Shown piece by piece: positions 1 to 7,417 of a DNA stretch of 64,000 bases. The position numbers were made by a program, and so were the translations under genes. Location of the stretch: the NCBI GenBank assembly GCA_021300095.1, contig JAJTHV010000010.1, positions 1-64,000 on the forward strand, written 5' to 3'. This DNA comes from Flammeovirgaceae bacterium (lineage in GTDB: Bacteria; Bacteroidota; Bacteroidia; Cytophagales; Cyclobacteriaceae). Numbering within the stretch: the first letter of the stretch is position 1; each line of letters opens with the position of its first letter. The notes under the pieces are model-generated. The model was not told the origin of the DNA. It made no database searches and saw only the letters and a program-made list of their open reading frames with translations.

Positions 1-1016
1 AAGGCTGGCGCATCGAAATAAAATCGTGGCCGAATTTGACACAAGTTGGTGGGCAAACAGAAGTAGGCGGAGGGAAAGGTGGTTTTTACACACAAGAGCA
101 ATACACCGAAATAATCCGATATGCTCAAGCGCGCTACATCACCGTGGTTCCTGAAATTGATATGCCGGGTCATATTAACTCCGCGCTGGCATCGTATGGC
201 GAGCTAAACGGTGGAACCATCGTGCCGGCTGAAGGAAAATTCTCCGTTGCTGCCAATGCCAATAAAATCTTAGACAGCAAATCGAAGCCCACCGATTTGT
301 ACACCGGAATTGAAGTGGGGTGGAGTACCCTGCGTTTAGAGAAGGAAGCCACCATGCGTTTTGTAAGCGATGTAATCCGGGAACTGGCAGCACTTACACC
401 GGGACCCTACTTTCACATTGGTGGTGATGAGGCCAAAGTGACCAAGAAAGAAGATTACATTCAGTTCATCAATCGCTTTCAGGAATTGGTGAAGGCGAAT
501 GGAAAAACAATGGTGGGTTGGGAAGAAATTGCACAAGGGGAGATTACGAGTGAAACCGTAGTCCAGTTTTGGAATGCATCGAAGTATGCGTTGATGGCAA
601 CCGATAAGGGAAGTAAAATTTTAATGTCGCCTGCCACAAAAGCATATCTCGATATGAGTTATGATTCCACGTCAAAGTATGGATTGCATTGGGCTGCATA
701 CATCGAAGTGGATAGTGCTTATCTGTGGGATCCTTCAACTTTCGTTGATGGTATCTCTCATGAGAACATCATAGGCATCGAGGCGCCCTTATGGTCGGAA
801 ACAATTTCCAACATGGATGAAGTGGAATACCTGTTATTTCCACGATTGCCCGGCTACGCGGAAATTGGCTGGACAAAAACCGATTCAAGAAATTGGGATA
901 AATACAAAGTGCGACTGGGGAAACAAGCCGAGCGCTTCCGGCTGATGAACATCGATTTCTATCGTTCCAAGAAAGTACCGTGGATGAATGGTTCAAATTC
1001 TGTTGTAGGGCATTAA
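1..1016 (+). CDS. Beta-N-acetylhexosaminidase, GH20, C-terminal part (5' truncated by window edge)
   Basis: The reading frame is open from base 3, and the first codons read GWRIEIKSWPNLTQVGG, as in the middle of the GH20 catalytic barrel, so the gene begins before the window. The HIGGDE motif at bases 414-431 carries the Asp-Glu pair of family 20, in which Glu is the acid/base and Asp orients the substrate acetamido group. Downstream landmarks are VGWEEI, QFWNAS and EAPLWSETI, which line the sugar pocket in relatives, and a closing LPGYAEIGWT segment. The enzyme is expected to remove terminal GlcNAc or GalNAc from chitin oligomers or glycans. The signal peptide and N-terminal domain cannot be seen. 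No operon partner follows; the gene runs into a repeat block. Confidence 0.9.
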   Translation, partial: GWRIEIKSWPNLTQVGGQTEVGGGKGGFYTQEQYTEIIRYAQARYITVVPEIDMPGHINSALASYGELNGGTIVPAEGKFSVAANANKILDSKSKPTDLYTGIEVGWSTLRLEKEATMRFVSDVIRELAALTPGPYFHIGGDEAKVTKKEDYIQFINRFQELVKANGKTMVGWEEIAQGEITSETVVQFWNASKYALMATDKGSKILMSPATKAYLDMSYDSTSKYGLHWAAYIEVDSAYLWDPSTFVDGISHENIIGIEAPLWSETISNMDEVEYLLFPRLPGYAEIGWTKTDSRNWDKYKVRLGKQAERFRLMNIDFYRSKKVPWMNGSNSVVGH

Positions 1017-1049
1017 CCCTTCCGTGGATTCTGAATCCTTGCTTTTATA

Positions 1050-1425
1050 AAAATATTTCACCCCTACGGGTTGATGACTCTTCGGATTTCTTTGCCACAA
1101 ATATTTAACCCTACAAATATTTCACCCCTACGGGGTTGATGATGCTACGCTTATTCCTTTGCTACAAATATTTCACCCCTACGGGGTTGATGATGCTACG
1201 CTTATTCCTTTGCCACAAATTATCAAGCCTACAAATATCAAACCCCTACATGGTTGATGATTATACGCTTATTCCTTTGCTACAAATATTAAACCCCTAC
1301 GGGGTTAATGATGCTATGCTTATTTCTCTGCTACTACAAATATTAAACCCCTACGGGGTTAATGATGCTATGCTTATTTCTCTGCTACAAATATTAACCC
1401 CTACGGGGTTGATAATTCTCTGATA
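1050..1425. repeat. Tandem array of seven palindromic units with CCCCTACGGGG core
   Basis: Seven units with spacings of about 50-67 bases share the layout ACAAATATT(T/A)(C/A)A, then CCCCTACGGGG, then TT(G/A)ATGATGCTA(C/T)GCTTAT, then TCTCTGCTAC or CCTTTGC(T/C)AC. Cores start near 1061, 1125, 1176, 1243 (degenerate), 1294, 1348 and 1398. Each core is a near-perfect palindrome. All units have the same orientation. This resembles the REP/BIME-type intergenic repeats common in Bacteroidota. An open frame across it (1136-1423) encodes only the repeat and is not a gene. Confidence 0.85.
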
Positions 1426-1430
1426 CATTG

Positions 1431-1575
1431 GCACCCAAATCTTTAACTCTTGCGGGAGTTGTGAATGCACGGTTGCATCATCTCCCGTGGCATCACCTCG
1501 TCCCGTAGGGACGAAATATTTGTAACGAATCTAAACGCGACATGCCCGCCCTGTAGGGGCGGAATATTAAAAGGC
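1431..1575. repeat. Further REP-like palindromes, partly in inverted orientation
   Basis: Three more short palindromes follow the array: AACTCTTGCGGGAGTT near 1445, CGTCCCGTAGGGACG near 1499, and CGCCCTGTAGGGGCG near 1548. The second is followed by AAATATTTGTA, which is the reverse complement of the TACAAATATTT that precedes the cores of the upstream array. It is therefore the same architecture turned around, with different stem bases. With the upstream array this fills the 619-base gap between the hexosaminidase and the M1 peptidase. No gene is seen there. Confidence 0.7.
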
Positions 1576-1589
1576 TCATCATAAAATAA

Positions 1590-1616
1590 AAAAGCTGCCC
1601 TTGTGAGGCAGCTTTT
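1590..1616 (-). terminator. Rho-independent terminator of the M1 peptidase gene
   Basis: A perfect 10-base stem, AAAAGCTGCC / GGCAGCTTTT, with a 7-base loop lies 20 bases after the stop codon. Read on the minus strand it is followed by an uninterrupted T run. Confidence 0.85.
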
Positions 1617-1635
1617 CATTTTGGCTTAACACCAA

Positions 1636-3873
1636 TTAATTCTTCTTTTTCAGTTCATCAAACTTACTTGGCTGTGCCACTTTCGGAAACACGTTGTCTT
1701 CGATGGTGATGTCAGCTGTTTCTTTTTGAGGATCCAGCACTACGCTCACCACTTCTTTTTCTTTCGCAAATACCTTGGTCACTTTTGTTTCATTGATTCT
1801 CCAAATCTCTGCAGGCAAACGCTCAATCTCTTTGCTTCCGTCTTTGAACGTCCACTCAATAATCACCGGCATCACCAAGCCTCCTTTGTTCGAGAGTGTG
1901 ATTTCATAGAAATTTTTGTTTTCCATCTTCGCCATCACCGCCTTGTCATCAATACGGTTGGCAAACTCACCATAAAAACGATTGTCGGTAGGAATGACGG
2001 TGAAATATTCAGGGCCTTTGCTGAAGTCGCTTGGCTTTTGGTTAGCATCGCCTTCTTTGGCCAAGTCACCCTTCGCCACTTTTACATCTTTGTTTTCCAA
2101 ATTGGTTTTTTCTGTTCGCATTTTAAACCACTTCACATTGTCCAGCGACATATCTACATTATCGGTAGTGTAAAACCATCCTTTCCAAAACCAATCCAAA
2201 TCCACAGCCGATGCATCTTCCATCGTTCTGAAAAAGTCTGCGGGCTTTGGATGCTTGAATGCCCAGCGCTGCGCATATTCTTTAAATGATTTGTCAAACA
2301 ACTCCTTGCCCATTACTGATTCACGAAGAATGTAAAGTGCTGTTGCCGCTTTTGCATATTGTTCTGAACCAAATGCAATTACTTGCTCCGAGTTCGTCAT
2401 CAGCGGGCGCATGATGCTCTTATCTCCTTTCATATAAGGAACAATACCAGCCGGCTTGCCACGGCTCCAATCCAATTGCGGATAGCGCTCTAATTCCGTC
2501 ATCAACTGAACAAAGCTGTCGATACCCTCGTCCATCCAAGTTGTCTGGCGTTCATCGTTGTTGATAATCATCGGGAAGAAGTTATGACCCACTTCATGAA
2601 TCACCACACCCAACATGCGCTGCAGAGTGGCATTGTCATACGTTCCGTCTTTCTTCGGGCGACCGAAGTTGAAGCAGATCATCGGGTATTCCATACCAAT
2701 CGATGCCGCATGTACAGAGGTGGCATGTGGATATGGATAATCAATCGTGTACTTCGAATAAACTTCAATCGTGTTTTTCACTGCAATGGTAGACTCTTTT
2801 TCCCACAGCGGATTTCCTTCTTTTGGATAATAGGACATCGCTAGTGGAGTCTTGTCGCCAATCTTCACTGCCATGGCATCCCAAATAAATTTACGAGAAG
2901 AAGCGAAAGCGAAATCACGCACGTTGGTTGCTTCAAATTGCCATGTTTTCTTTTGTGTTGACTTCGTCTTCTCACGGGCAATCGCTTCATCCTGTGTTAC
3001 AATGATTACCGGTTTATCATAGGTGTTTTTTGCTTTTTCAAAACGATCCATTTCCGTTTTGGTCAGCACCTGCTGCGCGTTTTTTAATGAACCGGTTGCA
3101 CCAATGATATGATCGGCCGGAACGGTGATGCTCACTTTATAATTTCCAAAAGGAAGCGTGAATTCTCCACGACCTAAGAATTGTTTGTTCTGCCAGCCCA
3201 CTACGTCATCGTACACACACATGCGTGGGAAAAACTGGGCGATGGTATAAACATAGTTGCCATCTTCCGGAAAAAACTCAAGACCACTGCGGCCACCATA
3301 TAAGTTACGGTCGTTGATATTGAATGACCACTCTACCTTAAAAGAATATTTATCACCTGATTTCAAAGGGGTAGGTAAATCAACGCGCATCATCGTTTTG
3401 TTGATGGTGTAGCTCAACGCTTTGCCATTCACATCCGTAACCGCTTTTACTTTATATCCGCCTTCGTAATCATACAAATTAAACTGACCAGCCATGGATT
3501 TAGCAGCTGTAGAATCGCGGATCGAGCTGGTTTGTGTTTTGGCTGTATTACTCTCTTTATCCAAAATGTTTTGGTCGAGTTGCAACCATAAGTATCTCAA
3601 AACATCCGGAGAATTGTTGATATAGGTAATGGTTTCTTTTCCGGAGATGCTTTGGTTCAAATCGTTGAGTTCGATGGCCATGTCGTAATCAGCTTGTTGC
3701 TGCCAGTACTTAGGGCCTGGTGCTCCGGAGCCGGAGCGGTATTCGTTTGGCGTAGGCAGCGTTTGATCGAGTTGTTCGAATTTGCCTTGCCACTTAGGCG
3801 CTTCCGGTTTTTGCTCTTGCGCCCATGTGCCAAGCGACACGAGCATAAAGGCGAGTAATAAAAGTTGCTTCAT
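1636..3873 (-). CDS. M1 family metallopeptidase (exported aminopeptidase)
   Basis: The 745-residue protein starts with a clear signal peptide (MKQLLLLAFMLVSLGTWAQ). The zinc site is HEVGH at residues 426-430, with the third ligand Glu 18 residues further on in WMDEG (about residue 449), the spacing typical of M1 gluzincins. IGMEYP upstream fits the substrate-binding GxMEN-type loop. The N-terminal half is the beta-rich M1 saddle domain and the last ~150 residues form a beta-rich tail. It probably trims peptides in the periplasm or at the surface. It has its own terminator and is the last gene of a minus-strand group with HupE and VOC genes, 46 bases away from the HupE stop. Such M1 proteins are often found near DUF6702 and HupE/UreJ genes in Bacteroidota, as here. 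Confidence 0.92.
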   Translation of the reverse strand: MKQLLLLAFMLVSLGTWAQEQKPEAPKWQGKFEQLDQTLPTPNEYRSGSGAPGPKYWQQQADYDMAIELNDLNQSISGKETITYINNSPDVLRYLWLQLDQNILDKESNTAKTQTSSIRDSTAAKSMAGQFNLYDYEGGYKVKAVTDVNGKALSYTINKTMMRVDLPTPLKSGDKYSFKVEWSFNINDRNLYGGRSGLEFFPEDGNYVYTIAQFFPRMCVYDDVVGWQNKQFLGRGEFTLPFGNYKVSITVPADHIIGATGSLKNAQQVLTKTEMDRFEKAKNTYDKPVIIVTQDEAIAREKTKSTQKKTWQFEATNVRDFAFASSRKFIWDAMAVKIGDKTPLAMSYYPKEGNPLWEKESTIAVKNTIEVYSKYTIDYPYPHATSVHAASIGMEYPMICFNFGRPKKDGTYDNATLQRMLGVVIHEVGHNFFPMIINNDERQTTWMDEGIDSFVQLMTELERYPQLDWSRGKPAGIVPYMKGDKSIMRPLMTNSEQVIAFGSEQYAKAATALYILRESVMGKELFDKSFKEYAQRWAFKHPKPADFFRTMEDASAVDLDWFWKGWFYTTDNVDMSLDNVKWFKMRTEKTNLENKDVKVAKGDLAKEGDANQKPSDFSKGPEYFTVIPTDNRFYGEFANRIDDKAVMAKMENKNFYEITLSNKGGLVMPVIIEWTFKDGSKEIERLPAEIWRINETKVTKVFAKEKEVVSVVLDPQKETADITIEDNVFPKVAQPSKFDELKKKN

Positions 3874-3919
3874 ATAATTTATTTAGTTCAAAAGTTTACT
3901 TGTTAATAAAAAGAATAAT

Positions 3920-4501
3920 TTACAAACGATCTTTCATCAAAATGATGGCTATTCCTGCAATGGCCGAAGACAACACCATCTTCCAATCTCTTCGCGTTAT
4001 TTTCAATAAATCAACCAAAAGAAAGCTAAGTGCCAGGAAAATAGCTACCACAATTATTTGGCCGAACTCCAAACCCAGATTAAAGGCCAATAGCTGTGAT
4101 AAGATACTCTGGTTTTTACCCAAAATGGCTCTCAAATAATTGGAGAAGCCCAAGCCGTGAATCAAGCCGAACATCAAAGCAAAAACATAGTTGATCTGAA
4201 CTTTGCCAGTGTTAAGGGTTTCTTCTTTCTTGAATAAATTGGAAACTGCCGTGATGAAAATAGTGAGAGGAATTAAAAATTCGATGAATGCGGGATTGAC
4301 AGTAACCAGCTGCAAGGTGGCCAGTGCAAGCGTAATCGAGTGGCCAATGGTAAACGCGGTAACTAAAATCAGAATCTTCTTCCAATCGCGGACCAAATAA
4401 ACCGCACATAGTGCCAACACAAATAAAATGTGATCATAGCCATTGGCATAGTCTAAAATATGCTCCTGCCCGAGTGTGAAATAAAGAGAAAATTCACTCA
4501 T
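3920..4501 (-). CDS. HupE/UreJ family membrane protein
   Basis: This 193-residue protein has about six predicted membrane segments. The N-terminal part (GQEHILDYANGYDHILFVLAL) and the TAFTIGHSITLALA segment carry the conserved His/Asp residues of HupE/UreJ proteins (GYDHILF, GHS), and FGLIHGLGFSN carries a further His. Relatives are linked to nickel or other metal uptake for hydrogenase or urease, but no such enzyme is encoded nearby, so the substrate here is unknown. The start codon directly follows the stop codon of the upstream VOC gene (TAG then ATG), so the two are probably translationally coupled. Confidence 0.8.
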   Translation of the reverse strand: MSEFSLYFTLGQEHILDYANGYDHILFVLALCAVYLVRDWKKILILVTAFTIGHSITLALATLQLVTVNPAFIEFLIPLTIFITAVSNLFKKEETLNTGKVQINYVFALMFGLIHGLGFSNYLRAILGKNQSILSQLLAFNLGLEFGQIIVVAIFLALSFLLVDLLKITRRDWKMVLSSAIAGIAIILMKDRL

Positions 4502-4942
4502 CTATTCTGTGCTATTTACTTTTTCCCATTTGTTATCACTGTTCAATCGCCACTGCTGTCCACGCATATCAAGCCAAGTTCCCATCTCAACATTTTTCTT
4601 TTGCTCTGACCCAAATCGAATTACATTTTCATCTAAATCATATACGTGCATTTCGTATCCCCACCAATAGTTGGTTGGCTCCTTCCGTATTTTCGCATTA
4701 CGCTTTCTAAATTCTTCAAAAAGGGTATCAACATTTTCAATACCAATATATGCCCAAGTACCCGGATGGCCTTGGTCACCCTCGCATAACATGAAGTGAC
4801 AACCTTGGCGGGATACGGAAGCCATAATGGAGGGATCAATCCAATCCACTGAAAAGCCAAGCACTTCCTTAAAATAAAGGATGGAATCATTTAGATTCTT
4901 AACGGGTAAAATTGGGATAGCCGGATGAAAAGTGTTCTCCAT
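4502..4942 (-). CDS. VOC (glyoxalase/bleomycin-resistance superfamily) protein
   Basis: A protein of about 146 residues with the VOC fold signature: PVKNLNDSILYFKEVLGF at the N-terminus, a central CxxGDQGHPGTWAYIG segment, and the second module ending in VYDLDENVIRFG, the usual position of a metal-ligand Glu. The start at MENTFHP is preferred because the family begins only a few residues before the IPVLPV-type strand; an in-frame ATG seven codons upstream (4963) is possible. Substrate is unknown; homologues bind or modify small molecules. It is the first gene of the VOC-HupE pair, divergent from the DUF6702 gene. Confidence 0.75.
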   Translation of the reverse strand: MENTFHPAIPILPVKNLNDSILYFKEVLGFSVDWIDPSIMASVSRQGCHFMLCEGDQGHPGTWAYIGIENVDTLFEEFRKRNAKIRKEPTNYWWGYEMHVYDLDENVIRFGSEQKKNVEMGTWLDMRGQQWRLNSDNKWEKVNSTE

Positions 4943-4975
4943 TGCGGTTACTGGTTGGTGCAAGTATAAAGCTAA

Positions 4976-5006
4976 TTTTGATTTAGGACAATTCGGGGTA
5001 TTTTTG
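4976..5006 (+). promoter_or_regulatory. Bacteroidetes-type promoter (TTTTG / TATTTTTG)
   Basis: TTTTG at 4976-4980 and TATTTTTG at 4999-5006 match the Bacteroidetes -33 (TTTG) and -7 (TAnnTTTG) elements with an 18-base spacer. The predicted transcript start, a few bases after the -7 box, falls just 1-3 bases before the ATG at 5015. The message for the DUF6702 gene may therefore be nearly leaderless. Confidence 0.6.
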
Positions 5007-5014
5007 CAACTCTT

Positions 5015-5551
5015 ATGAAAGCAACTGTTTTGAAATTTGCGATTGGATTAATCCTGATGACCACGGGCGTTAACGTGCAGGCCACAGGCGAAAATCCAGT
5101 TCATCCGGTGCATATCTCCGTAACAGAAATCAGCTACAGTGAAAAAGATAAAGCACTTCAAATCATTTCGCGCTTATTCATTGATGATTTGGAACTTTCC
5201 ATTCGCGCACAGCGCAAAGAACCGGATTTGGATTTGCTCGAACCCAAAAATGGACTCACTACGCAACAGTTGGTGATCAACTACCTCAACGAACACTTTC
5301 GTGTAAAGCTCGAGGGCAAGCTCTGTAAGTTCAAATATTTGGCTGTGGAGCGCGAAGACCTCTCGCTCATCGCATATATCGAAATTGAAGGTGTAAAAAA
5401 GGTGAAGTCTTTAGAAGTTTTCAACGATGCGATCATGGGAACGCACGATGATCAATCCAATCTGGTGCATGTTACCTACAAAAGTCCGGTGAAAAGCGCT
5501 CGCCTCACCGTCAACTCGCCATCAGAAAAATTTGTATTCGACAAAAAATAA
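5015..5551 (+). CDS. DUF6702 family exported protein
   Basis: The 178-residue protein has a signal peptide (cleavage probably after VQA near residue 24). HPVHISVTEISYSEKDKALQIISRLFIDDLE then matches DUF6702 proteins, a small beta-sandwich family that is typical of Bacteroidota and often encoded beside M1 peptidases and HupE/UreJ genes. The function is unknown; the family is periplasmic or outer-membrane associated. It is transcribed divergently from the VOC-HupE-M1 group, which keeps the conserved neighbourhood. Promoter elements lie immediately upstream. No terminator is seen before tpiA, 48 bases downstream, so some read-through is possible. Confidence 0.75.
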   Translation: MKATVLKFAIGLILMTTGVNVQATGENPVHPVHISVTEISYSEKDKALQIISRLFIDDLELSIRAQRKEPDLDLLEPKNGLTTQQLVINYLNEHFRVKLEGKLCKFKYLAVEREDLSLIAYIEIEGVKKVKSLEVFNDAIMGTHDDQSNLVHVTYKSPVKSARLTVNSPSEKFVFDKK

Positions 5552-5599
5552 GTTCTTACCTCAACTGATTCTTAACTTTACCTAAAATATAAATCTCTT

Positions 5600-6358
5600 A
5601 TGCGTCAAAAAATTGTAGCCGGAAATTGGAAAATGAACAAAACATTGGAAGAAGCACAAATCCTTACATCCGAACTGATGGGCATGGTTGCCGATGAAGT
5701 GAAAGGAAATGTGATCACAGTATTATGTACTCCTTTTCCTTATCTGTTGCCGGTAAAAAATCAATTAGGCCAATCTTCAATTAAAGTTGGCGCACAAAAT
5801 TGCAGCGAGCACGACAGTGGTGCCTACACCGGTGAAGTGTCTGCCGTGATGTTAAAGTCGATGAGCATCCCTTACGTGATCATTGGGCACAGCGAGCGCA
5901 GACAATATTTCGGAGAAGACGGAAAGCTTCTTGCTACAAAAGTTGATAAAGCATTGGCGAATGGTGTTACACCGATATTTTGCTGTGGCGAGCCGCTCGA
6001 AATTCGTGAGAAGGGAACCCATGAAGCATTGGTAAAGCAACAAGTAGAAGAGAGTTTGTTTCATTTAAGTGCGGAAGCCATTCAAAAAGTGGTGATTGCC
6101 TATGAGCCTGTGTGGGCAATCGGCACCGGCAAAACTGCCTCTTCTCAACAAGCGCAAGATATGCATGCGGTCATTCGTCAGCACATTGCCGGAAAATATG
6201 GCGCAGCCGTAGCACAGGAAATTTCTATTCTCTACGGAGGCAGTGTCAAAGCCGATAATGCCAAAGAACTTTTCGCTTGCGCGGATGTCGATGGCGGACT
6301 CGTAGGCGGAGCCTCACTGAAGTCGAGAGAGTTTGTGGAGATTGTTAAATCAATTTGA
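5600..6358 (+). CDS. tpiA: Triose-phosphate isomerase
   Basis: The enzyme interconverts dihydroxyacetone phosphate and glyceraldehyde 3-phosphate in glycolysis. At 252 residues it has normal length, and all active-site elements are present: NWKMN (Asn9, Lys11), electrophile His97 in IIGHSERR, catalytic Glu169 in AYEPVWAIGTGK (which also contains loop 6), and the phosphate loops YGGSVK and GLVGGASL. The last codons, including the TGA stop, lie inside a TTTGAAAA-type repeat (see 6350-6445), so the repeat touches the coding end. prmA follows in the same direction after 87 bases made entirely of that repeat. Confidence 0.97.
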   Translation: MRQKIVAGNWKMNKTLEEAQILTSELMGMVADEVKGNVITVLCTPFPYLLPVKNQLGQSSIKVGAQNCSEHDSGAYTGEVSAVMLKSMSIPYVIIGHSERRQYFGEDGKLLATKVDKALANGVTPIFCCGEPLEIREKGTHEALVKQQVEESLFHLSAEAIQKVVIAYEPVWAIGTGKTASSQQAQDMHAVIRQHIAGKYGAAVAQEISILYGGSVKADNAKELFACADVDGGLVGGASLKSREFVEIVKSI

Positions 6359-6445
6359 AAATGATCCAATTTGAAAATTTGAAAATGGCTCGCCCTACTT
6401 TTCGTGAGTCATTTTCAAATTAAATAATCTTCAAATTTTCAAATT
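6350..6445. repeat. Inverted TTTGAAAA-type repeat filling the tpiA-prmA gap
   Basis: CAATTTGAAAATTTGAAAAT on the left and its inverted counterpart ATTTTCAAATT...TTCAAATTTTCAAATT on the right could pair as a long AT-rich hairpin with the unrelated centre GGCTCGCCCTACTTTTCGTGAG. The left end includes the tpiA stop codon and the right end touches the prmA ATG. Related sequence occurs at 23785-23822 and 24313-24475. Confidence 0.75.
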
Positions 6446-7273
6446 ATGTACTACACCCGTCTGCAAGTGGTTTGCGATCCGGATTTTTCGGAGATATTGA
6501 TGGCCGAAATTGCCGATGTTGGCTTTGATACGTTCATGGAAACGGAGAAAGGCTTTGAAGCTTATGTGGAAGAGCGCAGATTCAATGAACAGCAACTGGC
6601 AGACGTACAAGAAAAATACAAATCCGTAAGCCCACTCCTTTTCTTTTGGGATCAAATTCAAAAACAAAACTGGAATGAGCAGTGGGAAAAAAGTCTGGAG
6701 CCTATTGTCGTAGATGATCGCTGTTTGATTCGTGCGGAATTTCATCAAATAGAAAAAAAGTATCCCTACGAAATTGTCATCACCCCAAAAATGTCTTTTG
6801 GCACAGGGCATCATCAAACCACTTATCTGATGATCAAAAGTCAATTAGACATGGATCATCAACAAAAACGTGTGATGGATGCTGGTTGCGGCACTGCGAT
6901 TCTTTCCATTATGGCCGCCAAGCGCGGAGCCAGCGAAGTAGTTGCTTTTGATATTGACGAGTGGAGTGTGATCAATGGAAAAGAAAATATTGAAAACAAT
7001 CGCTGCGAGTCGATTCAACTTCATCGTGGAACGATTGAAGAAGTAAATCCTGGCGGACTGTTTCACATTATCCTAGCCAACATCAACAAAAATGTGCTTT
7101 TGCAAGAAATGAAAACCTATGCCTCACACCTAGAACCGAATGGATTTCTATTGTTGAGCGGCTTCTACACGAAAGATATCGATGATTTGAAAGATGTGGC
7201 CACTCCCCTTGGCTTACAAGAAGTGAAGCGCGATGAAAAAGAAGAGTGGGCTTCGCTTTTATTGCAGAAATAA
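6446..7273 (+). CDS. prmA: Ribosomal protein L11 methyltransferase
   Basis: This 275-residue protein trimethylates ribosomal protein L11 using SAM. The N-terminal ~90 residues form the substrate-recognition domain. The linker QNWNEQWEKSLEPIVV and KMSFGTGHHQTT are characteristic of PrmA, the SAM-binding motif DAGCGTAIL starts at residue 145, and the catalytic-loop motif ILANINKNV is present. The length is slightly shorter than the E. coli enzyme, as usual in Bacteroidota. The ATG directly follows the repeat, so no conventional leader or ribosome-binding site is visible. Confidence 0.93.
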   Translation: MYYTRLQVVCDPDFSEILMAEIADVGFDTFMETEKGFEAYVEERRFNEQQLADVQEKYKSVSPLLFFWDQIQKQNWNEQWEKSLEPIVVDDRCLIRAEFHQIEKKYPYEIVITPKMSFGTGHHQTTYLMIKSQLDMDHQQKRVMDAGCGTAILSIMAAKRGASEVVAFDIDEWSVINGKENIENNRCESIQLHRGTIEEVNPGGLFHIILANINKNVLLQEMKTYASHLEPNGFLLLSGFYTKDIDDLKDVATPLGLQEVKRDEKEEWASLLLQK

Positions 7274-7417
7274 ATCCCTGGCGCATTCGTTATTTACCAT
7301 TAGAACTTTCGCGTTTTATTTCCGAATTTCACCAGTTAAAACTGATCCTATGGAATCGTCAGTAGATCATCCTGGTTGGATGTGGCTTATGGGTGGCGAT
7401 TTCATCGACTTATCACT

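Noticed and set aside
1136-1423. 95-codon open frame on the plus strand
   Set aside because: It only translates the palindromic repeat units and has no start context.
1050-1425. CRISPR-like array
   Set aside because: Spacers are not unique: the whole 50-67 base unit repeats, cores are palindromic, and no cas gene is near.
1726-2289. 187-codon open frame opposite the M1 peptidase
   Set aside because: Antisense shadow of a well-supported gene, with a low-complexity His/Phe-rich product.
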